From an uncultured Anaerolineae bacterium (GTDB lineage Bacteria; Chloroflexota; Anaerolineae; Anaerolineales; Villigracilaceae): DNA of 64,000 nt. Positions 52,814 through 63,082 of this stretch are shown piece after piece. The stretch is taken from NCBI GenBank assembly GCA_937120535.1, contig CAKZJX010000052.1, positions 1 to 64,000 of the forward strand, in the 5' to 3' direction. Position 1 is the stretch's first letter; each line of letters begins with the position of its first letter. The notes below the pieces were generated by a model that searched no databases, was not told the origin of the DNA, and saw only the letters and a list, made by a program, of their open reading frames with translations. The position numbers and the translations under genes were made by a program.

Positions 52814-53488
52814 ATGCCTTTGTTCCTGAGAGCTACGTTTGCTATAGTAAGGAAGGATCTAACCGCCGAGTTCCGCTCGCGCGAGCTGTTCTCGGCGATG
52901 TTGGTCTTTTCCTTGCTCGTGATCGTGATCTACAACTTTGCCTTAGAACTCACCCCCACTATCCGTCGTGAGGTGACCTCAGGTGTTTTGTGGACAACGT
53001 TTGCCTTCGCCGGCACCCTGGGTTTGAGTCGCTCGATGGCCGTCGAAAAAGATCGCGGCAGCTTGGATGGCCTGCTGTTAGCGCCGGTGGACCGCGCAGC
53101 CATCTACTTTGGAAAAGTGATGAGCAACCTGGTGTTTATGTTGCTGGTAGAGGTCTTCATCTTGCCTATTTACTCGGCCCTATACAACATCAATTTGTTC
53201 CATCCCGGTTTATTGCTGGTGATCTTGCTCGGTTCGCTGGGATATGCGTCGGTGGGTACGCTCTTGGCCACGATGAGTGTGCAGACGCGCACCCGCGAAG
53301 TGTTGCTGCCGATCCTGCTCTTTCCGGTTGCGATTCCGGTCTTGTTAGCGGCTGTAAAAGCGAGCACCGGTTTTCTCAATGGTGCAACCCTAGCCGAGAT
53401 TTGGCCTTCTCTCAATCTGCTGATCGCCTACGATGTCATCCTTTCATCGGCAGCGTTTATGGTTTTCGATCAGGTTGTGGAAGAATAA
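52814..53488 (+). CDS. ccmB: Haem-exporter permease CcmB
   Basis: 224 residues with six membrane helices. MLVFSLLVIVIYNFALEL near the start, FAGTLGLSRSMAVEKDRGSLDG and the outer loop with DRAAIYFGKVMSN match CcmB. It pairs with CcmA. It is followed by ccmC after 107 bases, a gap that holds an AAGGAG SD for the latter. Confidence 0.9.
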   Translation: MPLFLRATFAIVRKDLTAEFRSRELFSAMLVFSLLVIVIYNFALELTPTIRREVTSGVLWTTFAFAGTLGLSRSMAVEKDRGSLDGLLLAPVDRAAIYFGKVMSNLVFMLLVEVFILPIYSALYNINLFHPGLLLVILLGSLGYASVGTLLATMSVQTRTREVLLPILLFPVAIPVLLAAVKASTGFLNGATLAEIWPSLNLLIAYDVILSSAAFMVFDQVVEE

Positions 53489-53594
53489 AGCGTCCTATAT
53501 GCGATACGAGTTGACTTGCCAACTTCCGATCGGGACTGCCTCGTTTATTACCTTGAACAACCCTTTCCTGAAACTTACCTAAGGAGTATTTTCC

Positions 53595-54290
53595 ATGTCC
53601 CCTCGACCTCTTGTGCTCAAGATCCTAGATGTCCTTGCCTTTCTCTCTCTGGTGGTGGCTACGTATTTTGCCCTGATCTATGCACCTACCGAAGCTGTGA
53701 TGGGCGAAGTACAGCGTCTGTTCTACTTCCACGTCGGTACAGCCTGGGTGGGTATGTTGGGCTTTATGTTTGCTGCCGGCTTTGGCATTGTCTATCTGGC
53801 AACCAAAAACTTGAAGTGGGATGTGGTGAGCGTGGCGGCAGTGGAAATTAGCGTGATGTTCTTCTTCCTCGCCATTGCTTTGGGGTCCATTTGGGCACGC
53901 CCGGTGTGGAATACGTGGTGGACCTGGGATCCTCGCCTGACCACTGCGGCCATCACTGAATTGATCTTTATCGCTTACTTCATGCTGCGCGCCGGCATCG
54001 AAGACCCAGAACGGCGTGCTCGGTTTGGCGCCGTGTATACCATCCTCGGTGGACTTAGCGTTCCGATCACCTTCCTGGCCATTCGCCTGTTCCGCACGAT
54101 CCATCCGGTGGTCTTTGGAACTGCTGTTGAGGGCCAGGAACAGATGGCGATGACCCCCGACATGCGCGTGGCGTTCGTGGTGGCCATGATCGCCTTCTCG
54201 ATTATCTTTGTTGACTTGTTCTGGCATCGCATCCGGATCGGGCAGTTGCATGCTCGTGTAGAGCAGCTAAAGCTCAAAACTATGTCCTGA
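53595..54290 (+). CDS. ccmC: Haem-handling protein CcmC
   Basis: 231 residues, six membrane helices. The WD motif reads NTWWTWDPRLTTAAI (about 112-126), flanked by VQRLFYFHVG and TIHPVVF, which carry the histidines that hold haem next to CcmE. It loads haem onto CcmE's CxxxY site. AAGGAG lies before the ATG. CcmD follows after 15 bases. Confidence 0.94.
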   Translation: MSPRPLVLKILDVLAFLSLVVATYFALIYAPTEAVMGEVQRLFYFHVGTAWVGMLGFMFAAGFGIVYLATKNLKWDVVSVAAVEISVMFFFLAIALGSIWARPVWNTWWTWDPRLTTAAITELIFIAYFMLRAGIEDPERRARFGAVYTILGGLSVPITFLAIRLFRTIHPVVFGTAVEGQEQMAMTPDMRVAFVVAMIAFSIIFVDLFWHRIRIGQLHARVEQLKLKTMS

Positions 54291-54305
54291 AAGGAGCGTC
54301 TTCAT

Positions 54306-54458
54306 ATGCAAACTCCTCCTAATACCAGCGCCTACATGATCGGCGGTTATGTATTTACGTATATTGTAGGGGCCATCTACCTGCTCAGCCTGATCCTCCG
54401 CTATCGAAATTTGCAACGCGAACTGGAGATGTTGGAGCATCTTGAATCGGGATCGTGA
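54306..54458 (+). CDS. ccmD: CcmD-like small membrane protein
   Basis: 50 residues from ATG 54306. A tyrosine-rich start (SAYMIGGYVFTYIVGAIY) leads into one membrane helix and a basic, charged tail, the layout of CcmD, which helps release haem-loaded CcmE from CcmC. AAAGGAG lies about ten bases upstream. It closes the ccm operon after ccmC. No other reading frame covers the region. Confidence 0.75.
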   Translation: MQTPPNTSAYMIGGYVFTYIVGAIYLLSLILRYRNLQRELEMLEHLESGS

Positions 54459-54716
54459 TCCTACGCACCTCATTCAAGCCATGGTGAAGGTGCTCTAAAA
54501 TCACACTTTGTGGGAGTTGCCAGACATTCCTCGGCCAGGATGGCTGCAACAACCGTTAACGCATTTTGACAACCAGGAGGAAGATGCATTGCTCTTCGCC
54601 CGGAGGTCAAACACGGTTGCTCACAAATTCGTTTATGCGTTCCCCTAGTCGTTGACGGTACGTTCCAGTACACCTGTTGCAGAGGCCAAATGTTTTCGAA
54701 TGCCCTCGATCCACCA
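54459..54716. other. Intergenic region after ccmD with elements shared with 36.1 kb
   Basis: About 258 bases with no gene that I accept. A 21-base element at 54639-54659 and TGTTTTCGAA at 54691-54700 match, in the same order and direction, those at 36081-36133. A minus-strand frame across the elements could instead be a relic of coding DNA. Confidence 0.45.
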
Positions 54717-54744
54717 TTGAGAAGTGGCCAGAATTCGCTATAAT
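54717..54744 (+). promoter_or_regulatory. Promoter of the transglycosylase-like gene
   Basis: TTGAGA (54717-54722), a 16-base spacer and TATAAT (54739-54744). The ATG at 54758 is 13 bases on, so the leader would be about seven bases and no SD is seen. Confidence 0.5.
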
Positions 54745-54757
54745 CCAAGTTGTAGCG

Positions 54758-56395
54758 ATGAGATTCTCTGCTTGGCGAAAGCTTCTTCTGCGGCCGATCG
54801 TCTTGATTCTGTTGAGCGTAGCGCTTCTTCACCCAGTTCGTGAAGGGGTTGCTGCGCCTTCTTCTTCTCCCCCCGGCCCGGATCGGTTCACGTCCATCAC
54901 CGTTCGGTATACTTCGTATACCTGGTACATGGCCACCTATAAGCACAACAAGATCGTCTGTACGATCGTTGTGGATTACGAGGGGATTCCCAAGCTAAAG
55001 GATGTTTATATTGACTGTGGCGACAAGCTAACTGAAGAGTGGATCAGCCAACCCCCTTGCCTGAACGTACAACGCCCGAATCAGTGTCAAGGCTATTACA
55101 TCTTTCTAGCCAAGGTCGAGGAGAAGGAGAAAGAGGTCGCTGTTGAGTTGCCTGCACCCACCGTTTGGATAGACGTGACCGATTGTTCGCCGGTGGCTTC
55201 TCTAGCGACCAACGTTTGCGAATATATTCCTAAGCTCGTCTTGCGGGCTGAGGAACCCCTGCCGGAGCATCGCATTCTGAGCATTGAGGGCCGGCTGGAC
55301 GGTCAGCCGTTCTCCTGCCCCAGCGAAACCTGTTTGCTCGAACTTAAACCCACGCCACCCAAAGGGGTGCCATTAGAGTTCTGGGCGTATTCGTCGTTTG
55401 GCGATAGCAGTCCAAAGTTTACCGCTCGGGTGCGGGTGACCGATGCGGATTTCGGCAATCCTGATGCGCCGACCTGGTTTGTGGATGTGCGTTCTCATCA
55501 ATGGATCGGGGTGCCCACGGCCAGTTGTGCCGATGTTTGGCAGATCTTTCCGCCGGTCGGAGGGCCGCCGCAATGGCTCTCGACGCCCAGCCACCCCAGC
55601 GGCCTGGCGAGCAACATCTCCTACAACTATCTGGCAGCTAACTTGATCCGTCGCGGCGTCGTAGATGTGAGCGCCTGTCCGGACGGTGGCTTGTTGCCTG
55701 ATCGTCGCTCGCCGAGTGCCTGTGGCTTAAATGCCGCCCAGCAGGCGGTCACCGATTGGCAGAATCGCTTCGATGAGTTGATCTGGCAGGTTGCTCAGAA
55801 GACGGGCGTGCCGGCCCAGTTGCTCAAAAATCTATTTGCTCGCGAAAGCCAATTCTGGCCGGCCCAGGTTTCGCCGGCCGGCGATACAGGTCTTGGCCAA
55901 CTCACTCCCGACGGCGCCGATACCACCCTGTTGTGGAACCCGTCGTTTTATCAGGCTTTCTGCCCCTTGATCCTATCGGCCGAAACCTGTGCCACACCCT
56001 ATATACACCTCGAGCCAGAGACTCAAGAGTTGCTGCGCCATGCCCTGGTGCGCAGCGTGGACGCCTCGTGCGCCGATTGCCCGTTGGGGATTGATATTGA
56101 TCGCGCCAACTACAGCGTGACGGTCTTCGCCCACACCCTGATGGCCAACTGCCACCAGGCGGCGCAGGTGATCTGGAATTATTCCGGCAAAAAGATGCCC
56201 GAGGAGATCAATATTTCCTATGAGGACATGTGGAAGTTCACCCTGATCAACTATAACGCCGGCACCGGCTGCCTGGCCGACGCCTTTCAGCAAGCCTTTA
56301 GAAAGGGCGAACGCCTGACCTGGGAGAACGTGTCACGCTACTTAGCTCCGGCCTGCCGTGGCGCCATCCCCTACGTGAACGACCTCAGCCGCTAA
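54758..56395 (+). CDS. Secreted protein with lytic-transglycosylase-like domain
   Basis: 545 residues. A signal peptide (1-33, LILLSVALLHPV) leads to a cysteine-rich beta region (about 35-280), then an SLT-like domain (about 345-530). VAQKTGVPAQLLKNLFARESQ supplies the catalytic glutamate in ARES, followed by SPAGDTGLGQLTPDG, the family's G-A-x-G-L-x-Q-L-x-P. Such enzymes cut peptidoglycan strands. Many paired cysteines suggest disulfides, so it is folded outside. It stands alone after the ccm operon. The partner carrying the beta domain is unknown. Confidence 0.8.
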   Translation: MRFSAWRKLLLRPIVLILLSVALLHPVREGVAAPSSSPPGPDRFTSITVRYTSYTWYMATYKHNKIVCTIVVDYEGIPKLKDVYIDCGDKLTEEWISQPPCLNVQRPNQCQGYYIFLAKVEEKEKEVAVELPAPTVWIDVTDCSPVASLATNVCEYIPKLVLRAEEPLPEHRILSIEGRLDGQPFSCPSETCLLELKPTPPKGVPLEFWAYSSFGDSSPKFTARVRVTDADFGNPDAPTWFVDVRSHQWIGVPTASCADVWQIFPPVGGPPQWLSTPSHPSGLASNISYNYLAANLIRRGVVDVSACPDGGLLPDRRSPSACGLNAAQQAVTDWQNRFDELIWQVAQKTGVPAQLLKNLFARESQFWPAQVSPAGDTGLGQLTPDGADTTLLWNPSFYQAFCPLILSAETCATPYIHLEPETQELLRHALVRSVDASCADCPLGIDIDRANYSVTVFAHTLMANCHQAAQVIWNYSGKKMPEEINISYEDMWKFTLINYNAGTGCLADAFQQAFRKGERLTWENVSRYLAPACRGAIPYVNDLSR

Positions 56396-56451
56396 AAACA
56401 GAGGGACATTTTGGCGCACTTTCCATCGCAACAAGCCACTTGTTAGACGAA

Positions 56452-57291
56452 TTAGGGTTCCTCCGTCTCAGGGGGCTGATGGATGCGGGCATAAATCTCG
56501 CGCTTGCTCCAACCGCTGCGGCCTGCCAGCTCGGTGGCGATCTGGCGGGCCGGCTTGCCTTGTCGTCGTTCCTGGTCAATGGCCGCTTGCAGGGCCTCTG
56601 CGCTCCAGCGGGCCGGCCTGCGATCGGGGGCACCGCCCACCACCAGCGTGAACTCGCCGCGCACCGGCGCCGTGCTGAAGTAGGGAATGGCCCGATGTAG
56701 AGGGCCGCGCCAGAATTCCTCAAACATTTTGGTCATCTCACGGGCGATGCAGGCCGGACGATCCCCGAGCACCTCCAGCAGGTCATGCAGCGACTCGAGC
56801 AGGCGATGCGGCGACTCGAGGAAGATCAGCGTGTAGGGCAGATCGGCAACGGCCTGCAGGAAGCGCCGACGTTCCGAGCGTTTATGAGGCAGGTATCCTA
56901 GGTAGAGAAAGGCGTCAGTCGGCAGGCCAGAGACGCTCAGGGCGGCGATCGGCGCTGAGGGGCCAGGAATCGGCCGCACGTCAAAGCCCGAATCGAGCGC
57001 TGCCCGGATCAGTTCGTAGCCTGGGTCGTTGACTCCGGGCGTGCCGGCGTCAGAGACCAGGGCCACATCGCCTTCTTCAAGTTTTTTTAAGATGTAGTCC
57101 AGCTTGGAGCGCTGGTTGTGCTCAAAGTAACTGGTCAGTTCGGTGTGGATGTCGAAGTGGGTCAGGAGCTTTTTGGTATGGCGAGTGTCTTCAGCGGCGA
57201 TCAGGTGCGCTTCGCGCAACACGCGCACTGCGCGCGGGCTCATATCCTCCAAGTTGCCCAGCGGTGTGGCCACAACGTACAGGGTTCCCAT
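56452..57291 (-). CDS. rsmI: 16S rRNA C1402 2'-O-methyltransferase
   Basis: 279 residues. RsmI adds the 2'-O-methyl group to C1402 in the decoding centre. VVATPLGNLEDMSPRAVRVL at the start, LVSDAGTPGVNDPGYEL and PGPSAPIAALSVSGLPTDAF are signatures of this tetrapyrrole-methylase-fold family. The C-terminus has KREIYARIHQ. The ATG at 57291 lies one base after the mutase stop, giving a tight two-gene unit; the frame's other ATG at 57324 is inside that gene. Confidence 0.95.
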   Translation of the reverse strand: MGTLYVVATPLGNLEDMSPRAVRVLREAHLIAAEDTRHTKKLLTHFDIHTELTSYFEHNQRSKLDYILKKLEEGDVALVSDAGTPGVNDPGYELIRAALDSGFDVRPIPGPSAPIAALSVSGLPTDAFLYLGYLPHKRSERRRFLQAVADLPYTLIFLESPHRLLESLHDLLEVLGDRPACIAREMTKMFEEFWRGPLHRAIPYFSTAPVRGEFTLVVGGAPDRRPARWSAEALQAAIDQERRQGKPARQIATELAGRSGWSKREIYARIHQPPETEEP

Positions 57292-57292
57292 C

Positions 57293-58972
<1,680 letters not shown>

Positions 58973-59044
58973 AGGCGTCTCCTCTTTGGACGTGTGATCG
59001 GGTTTGTAGGTGCTTTTGATTGTAGCCGAAGTTGACCGGCTGCG

Positions 59045-60094
59045 CTACCGATCAGGTCGGGATTCTAGGGTGGCAATCAGCGCGTCTAGGTCGGCGCCAG
59101 AAGCTTCTAGGTAGCGCCGAAACTCGACGTAGAATAGATCGTCCACTGGGATTAGGTCCTCCATAGAGTAGAGAGCTTGGAAGACTTGTTTGCCTTCTGG
59201 CAGTGGCAGCAGCAGATAAATGGTCTTTTGAAGCTCGGCGGCCACGTCGGCGGGGACCATCGCCGAGAGGAACAACCCATCGTAGGGGATGATGGGCGGG
59301 ATCTGCCAGATGACAATCACTTCGTCGAGCAGGAAGGGGTGGCTTTCTCGTAGGGGCGGGTAGAGACGAGCATCTACGTAAGTAGCGCCAAAGTCGCAGA
59401 TGCCGCCCAGGCGGAGGGCGCGCACCACGTCGAAGTGACTTTGAACGAAAGCGCCTTCTTGAGTCGGGATGCGGTACCAGTTCAACAGTCCAAACGGAAT
59501 CAGGTAGCCAGCGGGCGAGGCGGGGTTGGTCCAGCAGGGTTTTTGGTCACGGAGCTGTTCGAGGGCGACCGGGGCCGACGCTGTGTTCTGCTGGCGCAGC
59601 GGATCGAAATAGGCGGTGAAGCGATCGCTGGGGCCGATGAATTGCGCACCGTAGGAGGCTGTTCCCTGGCGCGTGGAGGCGTAAAAGGCGCGCACGGCGT
59701 CGTGCTGATAGGCCTTGACCAGGGCGAAGGGCGGCAAGGCCGCTAGGTGTACGTTCCCTTTTTGCAGGGCTTGGATCAGGTCGGGGTAGGAGAAAGGCGC
59801 CACGGCGAGGAAACGATAGCCGCTTCGTTCTGAGAGCAGGGCGGCGAGCTTGCGGGCGTGGCCGATTTGTTCGGCGGCGGGGAAGCGCGAGGGGGGTAAG
59901 GCTAGCACCAGGGGATTGTCTTCGGCGCCAAGAGGGGAACGAGGTGTGGCGGTGGGTGGAGGCAGCGCAGTGGGTGTGGTAGTCGGCAAAGGAGAGGCCG
60001 TGGGACGCGTCGGAAAAGGCAAAGACGGCGCGCAGGCTGTCCACAGCAGGAGAAGCAGGAGCCAGATGGAGGGTCGGGAAAGGAGCGCCGGCAT
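59045..60094 (-). CDS. PhnD-like periplasmic substrate-binding lipoprotein (copy 2)
   Basis: 349 residues. Lipobox LWTAC (about 17-21) follows a short signal, then a Pro/Thr-rich linker and a PhnD-type binding fold. PCWTNPASPAGYLIPFGLL, GAFVQSHFDVV and CDFGATYVDARL match copy 1 at 36.2 kb. The start at 60094 gives a normal signal peptide; a frame to 60175 adds unlikely residues. No permease or ATPase gene is adjacent. The substrate may be a phosphonate or phosphate ester, or it may be a solitary sensor. Confidence 0.82.
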   Translation of the reverse strand: MPALLSRPSIWLLLLLLWTACAPSLPFPTRPTASPLPTTTPTALPPPTATPRSPLGAEDNPLVLALPPSRFPAAEQIGHARKLAALLSERSGYRFLAVAPFSYPDLIQALQKGNVHLAALPPFALVKAYQHDAVRAFYASTRQGTASYGAQFIGPSDRFTAYFDPLRQQNTASAPVALEQLRDQKPCWTNPASPAGYLIPFGLLNWYRIPTQEGAFVQSHFDVVRALRLGGICDFGATYVDARLYPPLRESHPFLLDEVIVIWQIPPIIPYDGLFLSAMVPADVAAELQKTIYLLLPLPEGKQVFQALYSMEDLIPVDDLFYVEFRRYLEASGADLDALIATLESRPDR

Positions 60095-60221
60095 CGGGAA
60101 GTACGCTAATTTTACGCCTGGATCCTTAGGAAGGCCATCGGTATTGCTGAGGTAAAGAAACCCTGGGCCGGCCACATTTGGGAGAGATTGCGGTAAGATA
60201 AATCATCGCTCAGGTGAACCT

Positions 60222-60670
60222 ATGTCGTTGATTGTGGTGGATTCGCTCGCTAAATCCTTTGGCGCTGAAGAAGTCTTTCGTCAGGTGAGCTTTTCGGTGG
60301 CTCGGGGAGCACGGCTGGCCATCGTGGGACCCAACGGTTGTGGCAAGACCACCCTGTTGCGCATCCTGAAGAGGAGCGTGAGAAAGCCGATGCGCGGGCA
60401 ATGGCCTCTGCCCCTAGGCCGGCCCCCTCGGCTGTCGAACGGCGTTCTGCCGACTCCGCCAAGAAGCGTGAAGAGCGTCGGCGCTTGGCCCGCATCCAGG
60501 AAGTTGAGCAGACCATCAGCGCCCTCGAAGCCGCGTTGGCCGCGATCAGCGCCCAGCTCGAACAACCCCATCTCTCCCCTCAACACGTCGCCGCCCTAGG
60601 GCAGGAATACGAGCGCTTACAGCGTCAAATTGATGAGAAGCCAGCCGAGTGGGAACGCTTACAGTCCTGA
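60222..60670 (+). pseudogene. ABC-F ATPase gene with large internal deletion
   Basis: The first 48 codons (60222 to about 60365) encode the start of an ABC-F protein: VVDSLAKSFGAEEVFRQVSF and Walker A VGPNGCGKTTLLRIL. The frame then becomes Pro/Ser-rich nonsense. In the next frame, from about 60366 to 60668, is the coiled-coil C-terminus of the same family (EVEQTISALEAALAAI, LGQEYERLQRQIDEKPAEW). All between, including the signature, Walker B and second ATPase domain, about 500 residues, is missing. The parts join at CGCATCCTGAAGAGG. It cannot give a working ribosome-associated ATPase. Confidence 0.85.
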
Positions 60671-60746
60671 TCACAAAGCCCTTTGCCTGCACTATAATGG
60701 GCTTGGAAACCTTGCGCTGTTCCATCCCTTTCATAAAGGAGCTACC

Positions 60747-60896
60747 ATGTCCCCGTCTGAGCCGACTCAACCTGTCTCCCCACCGCCCTCACCAAGCTCC
60801 TCCAGCGGGCGCTGGAATTGGATGATCATCCTCGGCTTCTTGGCCCTGCTGTTGATCTGCGCCGTGGTCTTCGCCTTCCTGGTGGCTCCTCGCTAG
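60747..60896 (+). CDS. 49-residue single-pass membrane protein
   Basis: 49 residues from ATG 60747 with AAAGGAG six bases upstream. The first 23 residues are Pro/Ser-rich; one hydrophobic helix (about 26-46, MIILGFLALLLICAVVFAFLV) follows, then a three-residue tail. It is probably a real small membrane protein, tail-anchored. TATAATGG at 60691-60696 could be a promoter. It lies between the ABC-F remnant and rlmB. The function is unknown. Confidence 0.65.
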   Translation: MSPSEPTQPVSPPPSPSSSSGRWNWMIILGFLALLLICAVVFAFLVAPR

Positions 60897-60996
60897 GGCA
60901 TAGCTGGGCAAAATTCCCTGCCGGCAATCGACCCTGAGCTCGGTCGAGCGCGGTCGCTGCGCGCCGAAATCCTGTTCCTGCGTCCATCGTCCTGGC

Positions 60997-61749
60997 ATGA
61001 GAGAGTTCCTCTACTCCCGCAATGCCGTGTTCGAAGCCCTACGCGCCCAGCGCCGGCGAGTGTTCCGCCTGTTGGTCGCCGAAGGGGTGCATGAGAGGGG
61101 CCGGCTGCTTGATCTGCTCCGCCTGGCTGTGCAGCGCGGCATCGAAGTGCAGCGCCTGCCCCGTAGCCGACTAGACGGCATCCACGAGCATCACCAGGGT
61201 GTGGTGGCCGAAGTCGAACCCTATCCGTATGTCACCCTGGCCGACATCCTGGAGCATGCCCGCCGGGCCGGCGAGCCGCCATTCATCCTGCTGCTCGATG
61301 CCTTGCACGACCCCCAGAACTTTGGAACCCTGCTGCGCACCGCCGAAGCCGTGGGCGTGCATGGCGTGGTCATTCCCCTGGCGCGCACAGTGACCGTGAC
61401 CCCGGCCGTGGTCAACGTCTCCTCAGGGGCTAGCGAGCACCTGCTGATCGCCCAGGCCAACCTAGCGCAGACCCTCGAATCCCTACGGGAGGCCGAGGTG
61501 TGGGTGGTCGGCCTCGACCCGCGCGGGGTTCCTCTGGACGAATCGCATCGGCACTTCCTGCGCGGCGCCTTGGGGGTGGTGATCGGCTCCGAGGGGAGTG
61601 GTTTACGCGAGTTGACGCGTCGCAAATGCGACGTCTTGCTCACTTTGCCGATGCGCGGTCGGGTAGAATCGCTTAACGCTGCTGTCGCCGGGTCGGTGGC
61701 TTTATACTTGGCTTACCTGGCGCGAATGACACAATTTCACACGGAGTAA
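60997..61749 (+). CDS. rlmB: 23S rRNA 2'-O-ribose methyltransferase (TrmH/RlmB family)
   Basis: 250 residues of the SPOUT class. The N-terminal substrate-binding domain begins MREFLYSRNAVFEALRAQRR. Motif 1 is LLLDALHDPQNFGTLLRTAEA, motif 2 IGSEGSGLRE, and motif 3 LPMRGRVESLNAAVAGSVALYL, the knot that holds SAM. RlmB methylates G2251 of 23S rRNA; the paralogue that acts on U2552 or tRNA cannot be fully ruled out. The GH1 gene begins two bases after its stop. Confidence 0.93.
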   Translation: MREFLYSRNAVFEALRAQRRRVFRLLVAEGVHERGRLLDLLRLAVQRGIEVQRLPRSRLDGIHEHHQGVVAEVEPYPYVTLADILEHARRAGEPPFILLLDALHDPQNFGTLLRTAEAVGVHGVVIPLARTVTVTPAVVNVSSGASEHLLIAQANLAQTLESLREAEVWVVGLDPRGVPLDESHRHFLRGALGVVIGSEGSGLRELTRRKCDVLLTLPMRGRVESLNAAVAGSVALYLAYLARMTQFHTE

Positions 61750-61751
61750 CC

Positions 61752-63074
61752 ATGCCAGAAGCAACATATCACTTTCCGCGAGGCTTCTTGTGGGGCGCGG
61801 CAACCGCCGCCCATCAAGTGGAAGGAAACACCACCAACAACCAATGGTGGAAGTGGGAACAAGAAGGGCATACCAACGGCCTATCGGGCCTGGCGTGCAA
61901 TTGGTGGAACGGACGCTGGAGGGAGGACTTCGACCGCGCCGCCGAGGCCGGCCAGAACGCCCACCGCTTCTCGGTGGAATGGAGCCGTATCCAACCTGCG
62001 CCCGACCGCTGGGATGAAGACGCCCTGGAGCGCTATCGGGCCATGCTGCGCGGCCTGCGCGATCGCAACATGACCCCCCTGATCACCTTGCACCATTTTA
62101 CCGATCCCCTGTGGGTCTACGAACAAGGTGGCTGGGAAAACGACCAGATCATCAGCTGGTTTGAGCGCTTCGTTCGCAAGACGGTGGACGCCCTGAAAGA
62201 ATACTGCACGCTCTGGGTGACGATCAACGAACCCAACATTTATGCCCTGAGCGGCTACGTCGGTGGCACCTTTCCGCCAGGGGTGAACGACGTCCGACGT
62301 GCTATGCGCGTTCAGGCCAACATGATACGCGCCCACGCCGCCTCCTATCGGGCCATCCACGCCATCCAGCGCGAATCGCGCGTCGGCTATGCTCTTCATT
62401 ATCGCCCCATGGTGGCCCGTTCCTGGTCGCCGCTCGATCATCTGATGCGTTCGATTCGCTACAACGGCATCAACATGGCCTTTCCCTCGGCCATCAGCAC
62501 CGGCGTCATGAAATCGCCGCTGGGCAACCTCGCCATCCCCGAAGCGCGCGGCACCCAAGACTTCCTGGGAATCAACTACTACTCTCAAGACACTGTCTGG
62601 TTCGACCTGCGCAACCCCAAAGAATTGTTCACCCGTTCCGGTTATCCCTCGGAGGCCGATGTGAGCGAGAACCGCTTCATTGCCAACATCCCCGAGGGCT
62701 TCTATCACACATTAGAATGGGCCGTCAAAACCTATCCCAACCTGCCCATCCTGGTCACCGAAAACGGCGTAGAGGATTCCACCGACCGTCTACGGCCGCG
62801 CTACCTGGCCCAACATATTCATCAAATGTGGCGCGCCGTCAACTTCAACTGGCCCATCAAAGGCTATTTCCACTGGACGTTGGTGGACAACTTTGAATGG
62901 GAGCGCGGTTGGACGCAACGCTTTGGCCTGTGGGCGCTCGATCCGCAGACGCAGAAGCGCGTCAAACGTCCTAGCGCTGATCTCTATGCTGCCATTTGCA
63001 AAGAAAACGGCCTGTCTTCGGAAATGGTACAAACCTACTGCCCCGAAGTGGCCGATACCCTGTTCCCAACCTGA
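61752..63074 (+). CDS. Glycoside hydrolase family 1 beta-glucosidase
   Basis: 440 residues. A retaining beta-glycosidase that frees glucose or galactose from beta-linked sugars. The acid/base is in TINEPN (about 157), the nucleophile in VTENG (about 337), and the start reads FPRGFLWGAATAAHQVEG, typical of GH1. It has no signal peptide, so it is cytoplasmic. It is coupled to rlmB by a two-base gap. Length is slightly below the family mean of about 450, with all barrel strands present. A GNAT gene follows after eight bases. Confidence 0.94.
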   Translation: MPEATYHFPRGFLWGAATAAHQVEGNTTNNQWWKWEQEGHTNGLSGLACNWWNGRWREDFDRAAEAGQNAHRFSVEWSRIQPAPDRWDEDALERYRAMLRGLRDRNMTPLITLHHFTDPLWVYEQGGWENDQIISWFERFVRKTVDALKEYCTLWVTINEPNIYALSGYVGGTFPPGVNDVRRAMRVQANMIRAHAASYRAIHAIQRESRVGYALHYRPMVARSWSPLDHLMRSIRYNGINMAFPSAISTGVMKSPLGNLAIPEARGTQDFLGINYYSQDTVWFDLRNPKELFTRSGYPSEADVSENRFIANIPEGFYHTLEWAVKTYPNLPILVTENGVEDSTDRLRPRYLAQHIHQMWRAVNFNWPIKGYFHWTLVDNFEWERGWTQRFGLWALDPQTQKRVKRPSADLYAAICKENGLSSEMVQTYCPEVADTLFPT

Positions 63075-63082
63075 TCCTCCCC

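Noticed and set aside
54470-54946. 158-codon minus-strand frame upstream of and within the transglycosylase-like gene
   Set aside because: Its C-terminal half overlaps a real gene's signal peptide; composition is Arg/Pro-rich as in shadow frames.
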